This document shows positions 11,570 through 23,927 of a stretch of 64,000 bases of DNA, piece after piece. How positions within the stretch are numbered: the stretch's first letter is position 1; each line of letters starts with the position of its first letter. The DNA is from Tethya wilhelma (taxonomy: Eukaryota > Porifera > Demospongiae > Tethyida > Tethyidae), in the NCBI GenBank assembly GCA_964030475.1, contig CAXIPT010000001.1, positions 1,293,681-1,357,680 on the forward strand, in the 5' to 3' direction. The notes beneath the pieces are model-generated. The model searched no databases. It worked only from the letters and a program-made list of their open reading frames with translations, and was not told the origin of the DNA. The position numbers were made by a program, and so were the translations under genes.

Positions 11570-14500
11570 TTAAGATTTAGAAATTTGACTCAACTTGGAA
11601 TTGAATGTTTTCAGATGGCCCAGTTTCTTGACTCCCAGCTCCTTCAGATCATCCCTGCTGAGGTCAATTAAATGTTCTCCGACAATTTCATTCTCAGCAA
11701 AGCTCTCTGCATGCTCCCCAAGTCCTATGTCCTTCAACCACTGAACTACATCATCACTGTCCCACTCTTCAAGAGCTTTGTCTTTGTAAGCAGGACCAGC
11801 TGAAACCTCACTCTCAACTGGTGACCTTGTTTCTTCCCGAGGTACCTCTTGCACCTTTGGCTTCTCAAAAAGCTTCTCTGGTTCTTCTTGAACTATCTTT
11901 TTCTCCTGCATAGCATCACACAAATATTATGCACAAACAATAAATATTTGCAAAGAACTTTACTGCAACCGCTATAGTAGTCTCTCACCACTTGTAATTC
12001 AGGAGACTTGAAACCTTCCTTTGGTTGAGATGGAGGCTCCTCTGGTGCTATCCTAATAGTAGAACGAAAGATAATAATATAAAATAAAGGAGTATCTACA
12101 TAGCTGTTTCACTCCTATTAGAGCTACCTGCTTTGAGTGATAATTTCACTGATCTTCAACTGAGGCTCTGGATCCTTCATTATGGTTGGTGGGGGTGGTG
12201 ATGGTGATAGACTCCGCTCCTGGTTTCTCTTCGGTTTGGGTTTTGTCTTTGGTGATTGAGTGGGATGCACTCTCCCACCAGCCCCTGAAACTTGTAACAC
12301 ATTCTCATTCTTTGGTGGAGACAACAATGAACTTGTCTCACTCTTGAGGGTCACATTCTTTACTTCTTTTGGTGAAGCTGGAGGAGGGGTTTCATCAACT
12401 GTGAGCTCAGTGCTCTCTTCCAGGTCCAGGGGAGGTGGGGGGACACTAGGAAGAGGAGGGGGACTGTCGGAGGCATTTGAATCTGGACTCCACTTTGAGC
12501 TACCTTCCAGTGGTGCCAAATGATGACTGTCTGTGTTGTCTGGCTCACCAAATACAGGTGGTGTTAGAGGAGAAGTGGACAGAGGTCTCTCATCGTTATC
12601 TGAGGAAGGTTTTGGACTCACGAGTGGGCTGGGAAGATCGGGGCTCCTTGAGCTATCACGAGAACGAAGTGACTGTGATGACAATGAGGTTTTCCCTGTC
12701 ATTTCTGGGAAAACGAAGACATCAGGTGGCGAGTTGGGAGGTTTGGGAGGTGGAGATGTGTCTGGAAGAGGAGGCGGCAGAGGTGAAGTGCTCAGGGGAG
12801 AGGACAGCTGTGTGTTGTTGGGTGACAGTGTGTCTTCAGATTCAAATTCGGTACTAAAGTCAACAGGTGGAGCTATGTCTACAAATGTCATGAACTTCTC
12901 TTCCACCACAGGCAGTGGTGGAGGAAGCTCAAAGCTTGGCTGGGAATCCACACTGAGTCTCTTTGAAGACAATCCTTCACTGGTCGGTGCAGTTGGTTGA
13001 ATGTCAGGTACACTCTTTTTCTTAGAGATGAGTGGTGATTCCTTCGACGAACTTGCAGGCTTGAGAACAGACTTCCAGTCCACCAGCCCTTCCTCCAACT
13101 TGTTCTTTTCTGACTTTTGCTTTCGCTCTTGTTTTGGTGTGCTCTTTAACTTTACTTCCCAAGGAAGAGGTGAGGGTGTCTCATCTTCTCTGTGACCTCC
13201 TTGAACAACTGCCTCACTCATCTGCTTCTTTGGTTTAGGCTTTGTAGCTGGTGGGGGAACTCTAGGAGAGCTGCTAGCATTGCTGATACTCTTTGCTTTT
13301 GTGAGTGGAAACTTCCGTGGAGAACTATCGGGTGAATTATCGTAGCTGTCTTCATCAGCTCCGAAGTCAACCGTATCGAAATAGATGGAGTCTATTTTCT
13401 CACTCATTGCACGTGCGATGGGGTTGCGGTTGAGGGCATCATTTTTGGAGTCTTCCTTTTTGTTGCTACTAGTAAGTCTTGGTTGATTCATCATCATTCT
13501 CTCACTGCGATCTTTGCTGGCCTTCAGGATCTGCTGCTGTAAAGGTGAGAGTGCTTGGTCATCTTGAGAACCAACTGCTTCAGTTTGAGCTACTCTTCTA
13601 TTGACCAGCGGACTGTCTTTTCGCGGAGGAGTACCTGGAGCAGTGTTTGCTCTCGGTCGAATTCCTTTGTTTCCAGATTGATGCTCCAGCTTCTGTTTAC
13701 CTTTACGTAAAGCAAGAGCAAATGCTGACTGATCTTCCTCATCGCTATCAGAATTGCTGTCATTTGAACTGGCATAATCCTGCAATCGTGGGTAGTCCCT
13801 CGGAGGCAAGACTGGCATGGTAGTGGAGAAGCTCTTCTGTAGTGGATAAAAGCCTTGTTTTCTCTTTGCTCCAAAATCAGGGGACTCTTGACTGGGGATA
13901 TCTACACTCGGTCCAGGTATTGGGTAGGCCTTCACTTGCGGGTAGTTGTTCTGAGCTGTATTTGTGGCCGGGACGTGGTACGAGAATCCCGGTCGTCTCT
14001 GGGGAGCAGATGAGTCAGAGTCCTCTTCCTGCGAGAGATCATCCCAGTCTGATTTATTAGCTCTTGGAAGATTGGGTGAGTAATCAAACTTCGGTGACTT
14101 CTCTCCTCCAATGATTGTCTCCTTGTCTGAAGTGTCTTCTTCGATGGCATTTTGTCTGCCAGGCTGAGGGACTTTAGTTGGGATTGGTGACTTCTGGCGG
14201 ATTTCGGGCGTTCCAGATGGTGTCATACGTCCTTTGATTTGTTGGCTGACACTCTTTGTCTTGATGAGAGGTGTGTTGACCTTCATTCGCAGAGTTCCCC
14301 CCGATGTCTTCACGATGCTCACCACCTCGTCGTGTGTGCTGTAGATTACATTGTGTCCATTCACCTGAATGGAGAAAATATATGTCAAAGAAAAATAATC
14401 GAAAAAGCAAGCAGTTTTTATATTTAGAGTTAGCCTCATTCCCTGGCAGCTAGGCCCTCTGTGTGCTGCCACGGATATTGTAGGTGCATACACATGCTGT

Positions 14501-15958
14501 TATAAAATATAATGCTCAATTTAATTACAATTCCATGTTGACAATCTTATTAGAAACAGAAAATTTTAATGGTAAAGATTGTCAACATACTAAATAGCAT
14601 ACAGGTCAAAGGCCTGCAAGGGAATGGGACAGACCTTTGTGATAAAAGCTTTGCTACCATACAATATGATGTCATGTATAATAACTAATGTAGGATGAAC
14701 GGTTTTGACTCACCTCAATGATAAAGTCGCCAGTTCTCAAGCCAACCTCAGCAGCTGGTCCTCCTGGTTCAACATTTCCAATGTACTGGAGAGCAGGGAC
14801 TTGAGGACTGGGGTGAAACTGCATGGTCTTGGTCGCTAAAAATGAAAAGAAAAGTACAGTCAATTACATACGTAACATGTGGCATTCCAAAGAACAAGGC
14901 CTCCCAAACAACATAGTCTTGGCTTTAAAAGTTCCTCTTTTTACTAAACATGGATGTCACATATGCACCTATACAGTGAGTCTATAATAGCAGGGTCCAT
15001 TTTTATGGCTTTATGTACTCACCTCTGACTCCTCTCATTGCAAAGCCATATCCCTTGTTACTTCGAACTATAACAACCTCTCTTACAGCTGACTTTGGCC
15101 TACACCAATCAAAAGTAAAACATATAACTGTAACTGTGAACTTATTGTGAAAGAGCAGTGAATACATACTTCATATCCTGCTGTGTCTTGGAGTCACCAT
15201 TCTGCTTCAAGTCAGTGTCGGACATACTCCTAGACTGTGGTGGAGCTGTTTGTAACAGGAGGTGCATACATGACATTGTATGAGTGTGTAAATACAATAC
15301 AGTCCACATTAACCGTACATCTAGCTATGAAGTAGTCTCCTTCCCAGGCTCTTCCCTTGTGGGTATTTAAGAGGAGCCTGGGAATGAGGTTAGCTATGAG
15401 CAAGACTCACTTGGTTGTGGACTATCTTCACTGCCGACCTCTTTGATGGCAAGACGAGGGAACCATCCCTCAGCTCCATCACACTTCCCCTCCCAGTAGC
15501 CACCTTTGCCAATGTAGGTGACTGCATGCAATGAATAATAAGATATTTGTCATTGATAAGAGTCCTTTGATCTTTATGGTATCCCCAGTAATCGGAAGAG
15601 TATTGACACAACTGTGCCTTTGCTGAGCTGGCAAGTCCATTGCCCAATCATGTGACTGCTAAACATCATACGTATATACTGAGGGGGGGAAATCACATGC
15701 ACCGGTCTGCTTGCTGACTCAACAAAGGCACACCCACATCGTACCTCCTCTATCTAGTAATATCACTTGTACTTTTCATGTACCACAAACCTTCAACAGT
15801 CATTCCCTTTCTGAGCACCAAGTCTCCAGGAAGCTGGGGTTCAACATCTTGTATAGCTATGTATTTTCCTGGTCCGGCTTTGTACAACCGTTCCCTCTGG
15901 TTTTGAAATGAAGGCCTTCGAAGTGTAGGTGTTCCAGAAGTTGGGGTACCTACACACA

Positions 15959-16008
<50 letters not shown>

Positions 16009-19000
16009 GTGGTATGTATCAACAACAATAGTACCATGTATCTCGACATTAATTTGATCCATGCATGTACATACCAGTGCCACCACTGTAAGTGCTACCA
16101 ATCTCCAGTGAACTGATGCTCTCTGTGTCCCCCACTCCACTGTCAGGGACCCGGACCGAAGACCCATGACTTGTAATGCTTGCTGTACAATCAAACCACA
16201 CACACAAAGTATATACATGAAGACAATAATATTTACAGTTGAGCTTGAGACGTAATATAGCTATGCAGAAATTTTCAAGTATAGCTAGAATTTTGAGGAG
16301 CAAACTAGTAATGTTTCATGGAAAGGTGATATCACCCGAACAACTCAGGATCATATTGCTATAAACTATATGGAGCTGGGCTGTTCAATCCTTGATAATA
16401 TAATTACGAAGTTTGGGTAAGTTTTTCATAGAAAGCCAGAACTCCCCCCCACCTCTCCCTGAAATTTATACTCTTGGTATATAATCGTCCGTCTCACCAA
16501 TGCTGGTCTTCTTCTTCAGAGTTGGTAGTTTAGGAGTAGTTCTCCTTGTCTCTTCTTCCAGTGAAACTGTGAGTGGTTTTGCTGCTCCACTCCATTCTTG
16601 GGTCAGTGTTCCCACAAGGAGCTCATCGGGAGGTCTAGTTGGACACGTCTCACTCAAGCCACGTTTCACAAATATCTTGGGAGTGTAGATTGGAGCATCG
16701 GGATTGTACTCAGCTTGCAGCTTGACTGGCTCTGTACACAACATGAGAGATGGGAGAGATCAGAAAAAATAGAAAGAGTTTCATAACTATTTTATTTTAG
16801 ATTATTTGTAGCTACCGATTTGAGCTTCATTGAATGCATTGATGCTTGATGCAAGTTGGTGATGACCACATAATATTGCTACCTGTAATACATATGAGAG
16901 AGACCGAGTTAAAACTATTGGGGAGGAGGATTGCTATATACATCACTTAACATAGTGAAGATTTAGACAAGAAATGGTACTAAAGTAACTGTACATACCT
17001 GACTAGGTGTTTGCCCAGCAAAGTTCACCTTGTTTCGATCAATGCCTCTCTTGAGCAAAAACATTGCACACTTTGCCTGAAATAAAACAACTATTAATTC
17101 ACCAGTGTTCACTTGTAGGTATACCCTATTGACCTACCTGCCCATAAGACACAGCTACGTGCAATGGAGTATTCCCCACTAAATTCTGTGCATTAATATC
17201 AGCTCCATAGCGGATAAAAAGATTGGCATGGTCAATGTGACCATACTTTGCCGTCTGCAATACAACACAAAGGAAATAGTTAGTACATAGTATGCAGGCA
17301 CATGCATTCAGAATTAGACGAAGGAGGATTCTGTAAATACTGTGTGCTCTTTGGTAAGAATCCTGCTTCAGTGTCTAAATTTGTAGATATTATAGTCACA
17401 AATTCACAATACATGCAGTTATCCACATACATGATGTAGTTCAGTCCATCCGCCCTGGTCTTTGGTGCCTATCTCTGCTCTGTGTCTGAGGAGAGTGATA
17501 CAGGCCCCTGTGTCGTCACCCATGATGGCAGCATGAAATAGAGGGGTAAGCCCCTTTGCATCAAGGCAATTTGGAGAGGCTCCATAGGAAAGCAAAATCT
17601 ACATGGTGAATGGGCAGCAAAGAAAAAAAACAACAATCATGTTGTAGCTCAATTCCATGCAGGATCAAAACAGCTTACACTGATGGCTTGAGCATTGCCT
17701 CCCAGTGCCCCCCTGTGCAAGGGGGTCAGTCCATCTTTCCCCCTGAAGTCAAGGTGAGCTCCCCCCGAAAGAAGAGCTGCAATGCAACTAACATTACTGC
17801 CTCGTCCACAGGCGATACCAAGTGGTGTGTCTGGGATCAGTGGAACGGGTAAAATAATGAAGGAGAAACAGTTCAAAACAGTATAATTTACTGTATACTG
17901 TACAAAATTAATATTAACTATGATGAGTCATACATAATATGCACTGATCAACTAAGAGCAGGTATAGCACATTGGTGTGTGAATGCTTGGAACTATGGCT
18001 TACTTCCATCTTCAACGACATAGTTTGGATCGATTCCTGATTCCAAGAGCTTCTCTAGTTTCTTTACTGAACCAGAGTTGATGTACTCAAGCAATTTTTT
18101 CTGATTGGCCTGTTGTGAGGTACATAATCACCATAAAATCAACCAAGTATGTTTGTTCTACATCATTTATAGTCTAAGCCACAGCATTTCATAATTTACT
18201 TGCAATGGTGAGCATTACCTTGCTGTTGGCTTTTATGATGGCCTTGTCTGTTAACGTTGGTTGGACTCTGCTATAGTCTCGCTTCTTGTATCTCATCTGG
18301 AGAAAGCACAATAGTAAATATACGTATACACACAATGCAGTAAATCATCATGACATCAGTATGGCCATTATTCATGGCATCTATCAAGTGTGCCCTTTCC
18401 AGGATGCACTGCAAATCTCAAACAAATACTTCAGTTGAGTCTCTTGGTTACACAAGGGAATTCATAGCCAACACATGCGTGAATATTATAGTTAGACTGA
18501 TGATACAACCCAAGCACTTGACCAACACATATACATGCCAGGCTGGTGAATACCATTATCAGCTTTTTAGAGATGAACCTCCCAATAGCTATCATTTACA
18601 GAGATAGTCTCAACATAGGACTGGACTAATTCACAATGGGTATACATCAGAACCTCAAGCATGCAAAACAAAAAAACTTCATCACTATGAGATGCTTCAA
18701 TGACAATATTGCCGGTCATGGTTACTAGTAGGCTACAGCCATGCCGTGCATGCATGGCCACTTTGCTCACCTCAAGTCTAGGAACACTGCCTTCAAGAGC
18801 ATAGTAGCTCAAGAGTAGGCTGTCGTTGAGGAACTTTCCTAGCTTTCCCACTGAACCGGCAGCAGGCAGATAGAGTCCATAGTTCAGAGCATCATTGGGA
18901 AGCTCCTAAACATATTATACACACAAATGAAGGTTCAAACAATGGTCAAGTACCACACACACACACAGTCATATATTGTAATACCACCGTGTCCGCGACT

Positions 19001-19013
19001 CCATATAAGCACA

Positions 19014-19081
<68 letters not shown>

Positions 19082-19140
19082 NNNNNNNNNNNNNNNNNNN
19101 NNNNNNNNNNNNNNNNNNNNNNNNNNNNNNNNNNNNNNNN

Positions 19141-19190
<50 letters not shown>

Positions 19191-19499
19191 TGCAATCACA
19201 CATACACTCACTCACAGATAAACTTAAGGTGCATGAGTATTGATTAAAAATCAAAGCCAACCAGATTACTCATACTGACCTGGATAATTTTATCCAACAC
19301 CACTTGCTTTGCTGCCCATACTGTGTCGTTGATATCAAGGACTATACATTTCTGTACAAACACAATTAACATGTATAATTATGATCATGAACACAATGCA
19401 CTTTCTACAAATAGCATACAGCTTACTGAGGGAACTGACCTGGGCTTTTATGTCAGGGATGAAAACACGTACCAACTGGCTTGACCCCTCCACAGACAT
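11570..19499 (-). CDS. SHANK: SHANK multidomain scaffold protein
   Basis: Twenty exons join in consistent phase (19499-19440, 19351-19280, 18905-18771, 18296-18219, 18109-18004, 17830-17679, 17598-17431, 17254-17138, 17076-16999, 16882-16816, 16731-16498, 16182-16075, 15949-15791, 15521-15411, 15245-15170, 15099-15023, 14835-14714, 14364-12128, 12052-11989, 11905-11570), predicting 1518 residues. Order: N-terminal SHANK/ubiquitin-like region (about 1-120), ankyrin repeats (about 125-345, e.g. GNTPLHVAVSYGQ), SH3 (about 485-545, GYWEGK and GWFPRLAI), PDZ (about 580-680, loop KGYGFAMRG), a long Pro/Ser-rich exon, and a C-terminal SAM (about 1450-1515, WDSDDVVQWLKDIGLGEHAE). Two PPxxF sites (PPVDF, PPDVF) fit the Homer-binding consensus. 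Known family role: scaffolding receptors, Homer and actin regulators at submembrane densities. The full animal architecture is kept. Confidence 0.95.
15953..16006. repeat. (CA)n microsatellite in SHANK intron
   Basis: A CA dinucleotide run with one interruption lies between SHANK exons 12 and 13, directly upstream of the exon 13 acceptor. Confidence 0.9.
19015..19187. repeat. (CA)n microsatellite containing an assembly gap
   Basis: CA runs flank 59 Ns (19082-19140) in a SHANK intron between exons 2 and 3. The flanking exons remain in phase, so no coding sequence need be missing. Confidence 0.9.
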
Positions 19500-20390
19500 T
19501 ATGACACAACTGCTACATCAGCATAAATACCTATATGCACATGTAAGTATTTAATGGCAGTAAAAGAGTGATAAACACCAGGTGCTGATGGTAAATTATT
19601 TACACCAAACTAACAATTCAAATAACTAAACCACAAGAATTTCAACACTACATGGCTACACACATGCATAATCTACTAAAAGACTTCCATCATGGTGCAC
19701 CAAGTTTCTTTCACAGACTATAGAGATGTTAGCTGTGCTATGGTTCACTTTCAGGTATACATGTACACACCCACTAACTTGTATCAATGGTACAATAAAC
19801 ATATGCACGTATGGTGACTTTTCAGGCGCTAAAAGTAGAGGCTGTGTATTTTCTATATAAACCTGAATTACTCAATAAATTTACTGTACCTTATCTAGTT
19901 GTTACTTTTCCAAACGAGTCGCCTGAGCACACGGATCTCTGTAGCTCAGTGTGGTCTCAGAGCTGCAAAAGGGGCGGGGAGTCTAGCGCGCTCTATCTTG
20001 AGCTGCGCAGATATGCATATATGCGGAATGCTCATACCGCGCATGCAAAAAAAAGCTATGACGTAACGTTTACACTGAAGAGTTCAAAAGTTCAACAAAA
20101 CCAGTGTGGCTCTGGTGTGGTTCATAGAGCATCGCTTTGAGAACAACAGTTACTTTGAAGAAATCAAATGTGGGGTTTGACTTCCAAACGACAGGTTATG
20201 GCTCTTCCTGTTGAAAAGTTCAAGTAAAAACTCATATGTTGATCAAACTGTTGAGACGTCAACTATAAAAATTTTATAGGTTGTAATTCACATTTGGTAC
20301 CCAACACAATGATGAGTTTTTTTCGAACAATTCTTTTTAAAGTCATTCCAGCTAAACTCTTACATGCTAGAAATGTGCTGCCATTCATCG
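19500..20390 (-). promoter_or_regulatory. SHANK upstream region
   Basis: This region lies upstream of the SHANK start codon. A GC-richer patch at about 19970-20050 (GGGGCGGGGAGTCTAGCGCG, followed by a CATGCGC) is the best candidate core promoter. No TATA box or other gene was identified. The placement is inference from composition and position. Confidence 0.35.
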
Positions 20391-20394
20391 ATGC

Positions 20395-20575
20395 ACAGTG
20401 CACAGCGCCCAGTATATCACAGCGTACAGCGCCCAGCGCCAGGTGCCCAGTGCCCAGCGCACAGTGCACAGCGCCCAGCGCACAGTGCACAGCGCCCAGT
20501 ATATCACAGCGTACAGCGCCCAGCGCACAGTGCCCAGCGTCCAGCGCCCAGCGCACAGTGCACAGCGTACAGCGT
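20395..20575. repeat. GC-rich minisatellite, about 10-bp unit
   Basis: Variants of CAGCGCCCAG, CAGCGCACAG, CAGTGCACAG and TATATCACAGCGTA repeat about 17 times. All frames stay open on both strands because the units lack stops, but no start or splice context suggests coding. It abuts the left end of the foldback element at 20573. Confidence 0.8.
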
Positions 20576-21062
20576 ATTTCTTAAATATAGATCCTTTAAT
20601 TCTTTTTATATTAAATTTTTGTGAACATGTTTTGATGGCTTTCCTTACCATGTAGCTAAAATTTGGTTTTGGGACGACCGTGGGTTGTGGGACAAAATGA
20701 TACAAGTACATTTAGGTCAATATATTTCAACCAAAAATCACCATAATATTTTAACCTAAGGAAATTGACACAAGGAGGGATATTGCACAAAACATATGAA
20801 CTATGCATGGTGTCAGTGCCTTGGAGAATGAACAAAAAGTATTTTGGAGTGAAAATTCTTCTCGGGAATACTAAATGGTACTTTTAAAATAGTTTTCAGT
20901 TGGTCTTCTGGTAATGGTATATTGACCTAAATGTACTTTGCCATTTTGTCCCACAACCCACGGTCGTCCCAAAACCAAATTTTAGCTACATGGTAAGGAA
21001 AGCCATAAAAACATGTCCACAAAATATGAAAAGAATTAAAGAATATATATTTAAGAAATCGA
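20573..21062. mobile_element. Long-arm foldback element
   Basis: The left arm (20573-20735, including CTTTCCTTACCATGTAGCTA, GGTTTTGGGACGACCGTGGG, then TGGGACAAAATG) is mirrored at 20930-21062. Arms are about 130-160 bp, separated by about 190 bp of AT-rich sequence. No transposase frame is present. Confidence 0.8.
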
Positions 21063-21914
21063 CACTGTAAATTTGTTTCGGAATAACCTTTGACCTTATC
21101 CGAACTAACACTGACTTGTAATATATCATCTTAAAGCTCATTCCAACACCTACAAAGAAATATTATTTTTCCAAGATCTTAATCCTAGTGGAAGATATTG
21201 CACAATTTATATCATAGTGTCAATAAAAAATAGCAAAAAAATGCATAACTTTAGCCCGTTATAAGTTTGAAGCCATACAACATTGAGATCTAAAAATTGC
21301 TGTGGATTGATATCTTAACATACACTACATGCATACAAAGTTTGGGGGAAATCTGAGTTGGGTTGGTATTTTCTTGTGTTGATTTCACATCAGTGGAATG
21401 ACCCACTGTACACAATGAAAGCACCAAGGTGCATAAGCCTCGGCGCACTCACATGTATGCATGACATAATTATGACCAGCACGGTCCACTGAGAGGTGTC
21501 AGCGGCCTAGCAAATTCAAGCCTGCTGCAATTGACCTGTGATTGTATTTAACCGCTGTTTTGGAATACTTTTGATGCTTGTAGTACTTAGTACTTGCACT
21601 TTAATGCTCAGCTCGAGATACTTCTACACAAAGCTATATTAATTCAACTTGCAATCAGTGAGTTACTTACCTGTACTGTCCAAGCAGCAGGCTAAGCCAN
21701 TTTTGGAAAAAGTTGGAGCCTATGCACACATGTGTGTGTTCCAACTATATCTCAAGAACGGCAGCTCTAGTCTTCAAAAGCGGCATACCAAGGTAAAATA
21801 ATTGAGATTATCTAAAAAAATTACACAAAGAATTCCACAAAAGCCTGTAGTTCCTGAGATCTGAGGCTTTTCAGCCTCTTTGAGCGCTAAGCTTCGAGGC
21901 CACACCCATAATTT
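21063..21914. other. Non-coding region with a contig join
   Basis: A single N lies at 21700. Just left of it the minus strand shows a possible exon end with a good donor (GGACAGTACAG|GTAAGT at about 21670-21682), suggesting a gene start severed by the join. The stretch 21100-21430 looks like repeat-derived sequence. Nothing else was recognised. Confidence 0.3.
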
Positions 21915-22090
21915 TGGTACTACAATGCAGCCATCTTTGTATGTAGAGTTCAAAGGTCATTATCCACGTGGTGTAATTATGTGCATGCGCATTAGCTTCT
22001 CAGCATAATGATCAATGTATTGTAGCTGCTACTTTAAGTTTTTTGTAGGGACTAACCAGTCTCTGATAGTCTCCACACTGTACGTAGTGT
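21915..22090 (+). repeat. Left copy of inverted segment flanking MITEs
   Basis: About 175 bp including CAGCCATCTTTGTATGTAGA, TGTGCATGCGCATTAG and CAGTCTCTGATAGTCTCC reappears inverted at about 27420-27600. In both places it sits directly beside a CAAGTAGT foldback element. Confidence 0.7.
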
Positions 22091-22108
22091 TGAAAAAAGT
22101 GAATGAAC

Positions 22109-22495
22109 AAGTAGTAAAAATTTCAAAAAAATAAGTAGTGTAGGAATGGGCAGTGCGGTAAAAAGCATTGGAACAAGCCATGTCTCAATTTTGGTACATG
22201 ACTACTTCATTTTTTATGCCCAACTCTTGGCCGGCAGTCCAGTTTTAGTTGCCTATCTTGTTATGGTTTACTCCACTGTTTAGCCAACTAATAACCAATG
22301 CAACAATATAATTAAGCTATGGTATACTGTAGTACTTCTTTGCATTTATATGACACCCAAGGATAATTATTAGGGATCAAGAACAAAAATGAAGTAGTCA
22401 TGTGCCAAAATTGAGACATGCCTTGTTCGAATGCTTTTTACCACACTGCCCATTCCTACACTACTTTTTTTTTTTTTGAAATTTTTACTACTTGT
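22109..22495. mobile_element. Complete CAAGTAGT foldback MITE
   Basis: The terminal CAAGTAGTAAAAATTTC is perfectly mirrored (GAAATTTTTACTACTTG), followed by AGTGTAGGAATGGGCAGTG and a further mirrored arm of about 100 bp each side. It is non-coding, about 387 bp, with an AT-rich centre. Confidence 0.85.
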
Positions 22496-22683
22496 ATAAA
22501 GAGTCTAGAGTATCTCTCCATTAATTAGATTAGAGATATTTGTATCTCATTTTCTTATGTATAACATTATATAGACTATTACTTCATGTGTATAGTGTAC
22601 AATGTGATAGCTGTAGATTTGACAATTTTTGTTGTTTGTCAATGTTTCTTGTCATTTGTTTCGATTGCATTTCCTCACTACAG

Positions 22684-22975
22684 AATGGTGACACCCCACT
22701 CAGTCTTGCTGGCTTTAACGATCAAAGACACATAGTGGAGGTTTTGTTGAATCATGGAGCTGAAGTAGACCTTGCTGACAAGGTGAGTTTCTATTATGTG
22801 TTTTTCTCCAAATATAATGCATGCATAGCTTCTCCCTGAGTGGGTTGCAACTTTGTAATCACAAAATTTGCAGGATGGAAGAAATGCAATAATGGATGCA
22901 ATACTGTTCAAGCATATCGACATAGCCCTGATGTTGCTACAAGCACCTTACATCAATGTCAACATGCAGGATAAA
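22684..22975 (+). CDS. Two ankyrin-repeat exons of a gene fragment
   Basis: Two exons with clean splice sites (22684-22782 and 22874-22975, both whole codons in phase 0) each encode one ankyrin-like repeat. The first reads DTPLSLAGFNDQRHIVEVLL then NHGAEVDLADK. The second reads RNAIMDAILFKHIDIALMLL then NVNMQDK. A further phase-compatible exon lies at 27634-27749, after 4.6 kb of transposon-derived DNA. No start or end of the gene is visible, and the upstream part may be lost at the N at 21700. Ankyrin repeats mediate protein binding. The specific family is unknown. Confidence 0.6.
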
Positions 22976-23104
22976 GTATATAATAGCTGCTGTATAATAT
23001 GTAAATTTATTGTTTCCATAAGGTACCGTATAAATGTGGAAATATTGGCGGTACATAACAAACTCGCAACAAACTCATCATTAACTTAACTCATTCATCA
23101 AAAG

Positions 23105-23235
23105 TCAGACATGCACTTCTATTTCAATAGAATTGCTTGCCTTTGGAACAGACTTCCATATCAACCTCAGTCAATCATTTCTCTCTATTAAGATGCAGAT
23201 CCCCACAATCCTCTGGCAAAACTTTATTAAAAATT
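23105..23235 (+). pseudogene. LINE reverse-transcriptase 3' fragment
   Basis: The plus strand reads YFNRIACLWNRLPYQPQS, the conserved C-terminal tail seen in CR1/Jockey/L2-type LINE ORF2 proteins. Frame breaks follow. It is a short decayed fragment unrelated in orientation to the minus-strand LINE beside it. Confidence 0.55.
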
Positions 23236-23927
23236 TTAAGGTTCCGGGATACCGTTGGTATTTAATTAAACGAAATGAAATTTTTTTGTAAAAATCAGTA
23301 TTGGTTTAGTTCAAAATGGTGGAGATATTGCCATAAAATTTTTGATGTCAAACCTAAGCCTAGATAAGGCAGTTCATCTTTGTTTTAGTTCTTTGAGAGC
23401 TGATTTTTTATAATGACTAGGGACTGGGGAAGAGTTTTTGTGGAATACTGCTTTACAAATGAACGAAACACTCGTACAGTGAGCAGACCTGACCTCAGCG
23501 TGAGTCAAGAATCAACAAACCTCACTATTTCCCAAGCAAGTAAGCAATTTTTAAAAAAAAAACTCTTCGCTTGACCCTCACAATTGCAGTTGTATTTCTG
23601 CGTGTCTGCCTTGATTCACTCCACTAAGCCTACTGTTGCAGATATTTGGCATCAAAAATTGCTAAATTTTGAGCTCTTCGCTTCTGTTAGCTAAACTTGT
23701 GCCAACAACCAAATTCAGCCTAGAGCAGCAGAAATTATAGCTGAACTAATGTGTAAAGTCTCAGCTCTGTGTAATGAGCACTTTTTGCTTTTTTTTCCTT
23801 TTTTTTCTATAATAGGTTTTGCAAAATGCATGCAAGGATACAACAAAGCACAAAAGCTTAACATAAATGCATCCTGAGTATTTAAAAACGACATAATAGG
23901 ACCAACAGTTATATGTTTATAGTTATA
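23236..23927. other. Non-coding AT-rich spacer
   Basis: No gene or clear repeat structure was recognised between the two LINE fragments. Confidence 0.35.

Noticed and set aside
12260..13195. Long plus-strand open frames rich in Gly and Ser opposite the SHANK proline-rich exon
   Set aside because: They are antisense shadows of the low-stop-density proline/serine-rich SHANK exon, with no splice or start context of their own.
18927..19260. THTHTH and VCVCVC open frames across the gap (also at 45151-45749, 60890-61215, 62390-62656)
   Set aside because: They are translations of CA/GT microsatellites and Ns.
19811..20140. 109-residue plus-strand frame upstream of SHANK
   Set aside because: It overlaps the presumed promoter, has no recognisable domain and no splice sites of quality.
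20263..20711. Open frames on both strands in the 10-mer array
   Set aside because: They are open only because the repeat unit lacks stops. There is no start, splice or conservation evidence.
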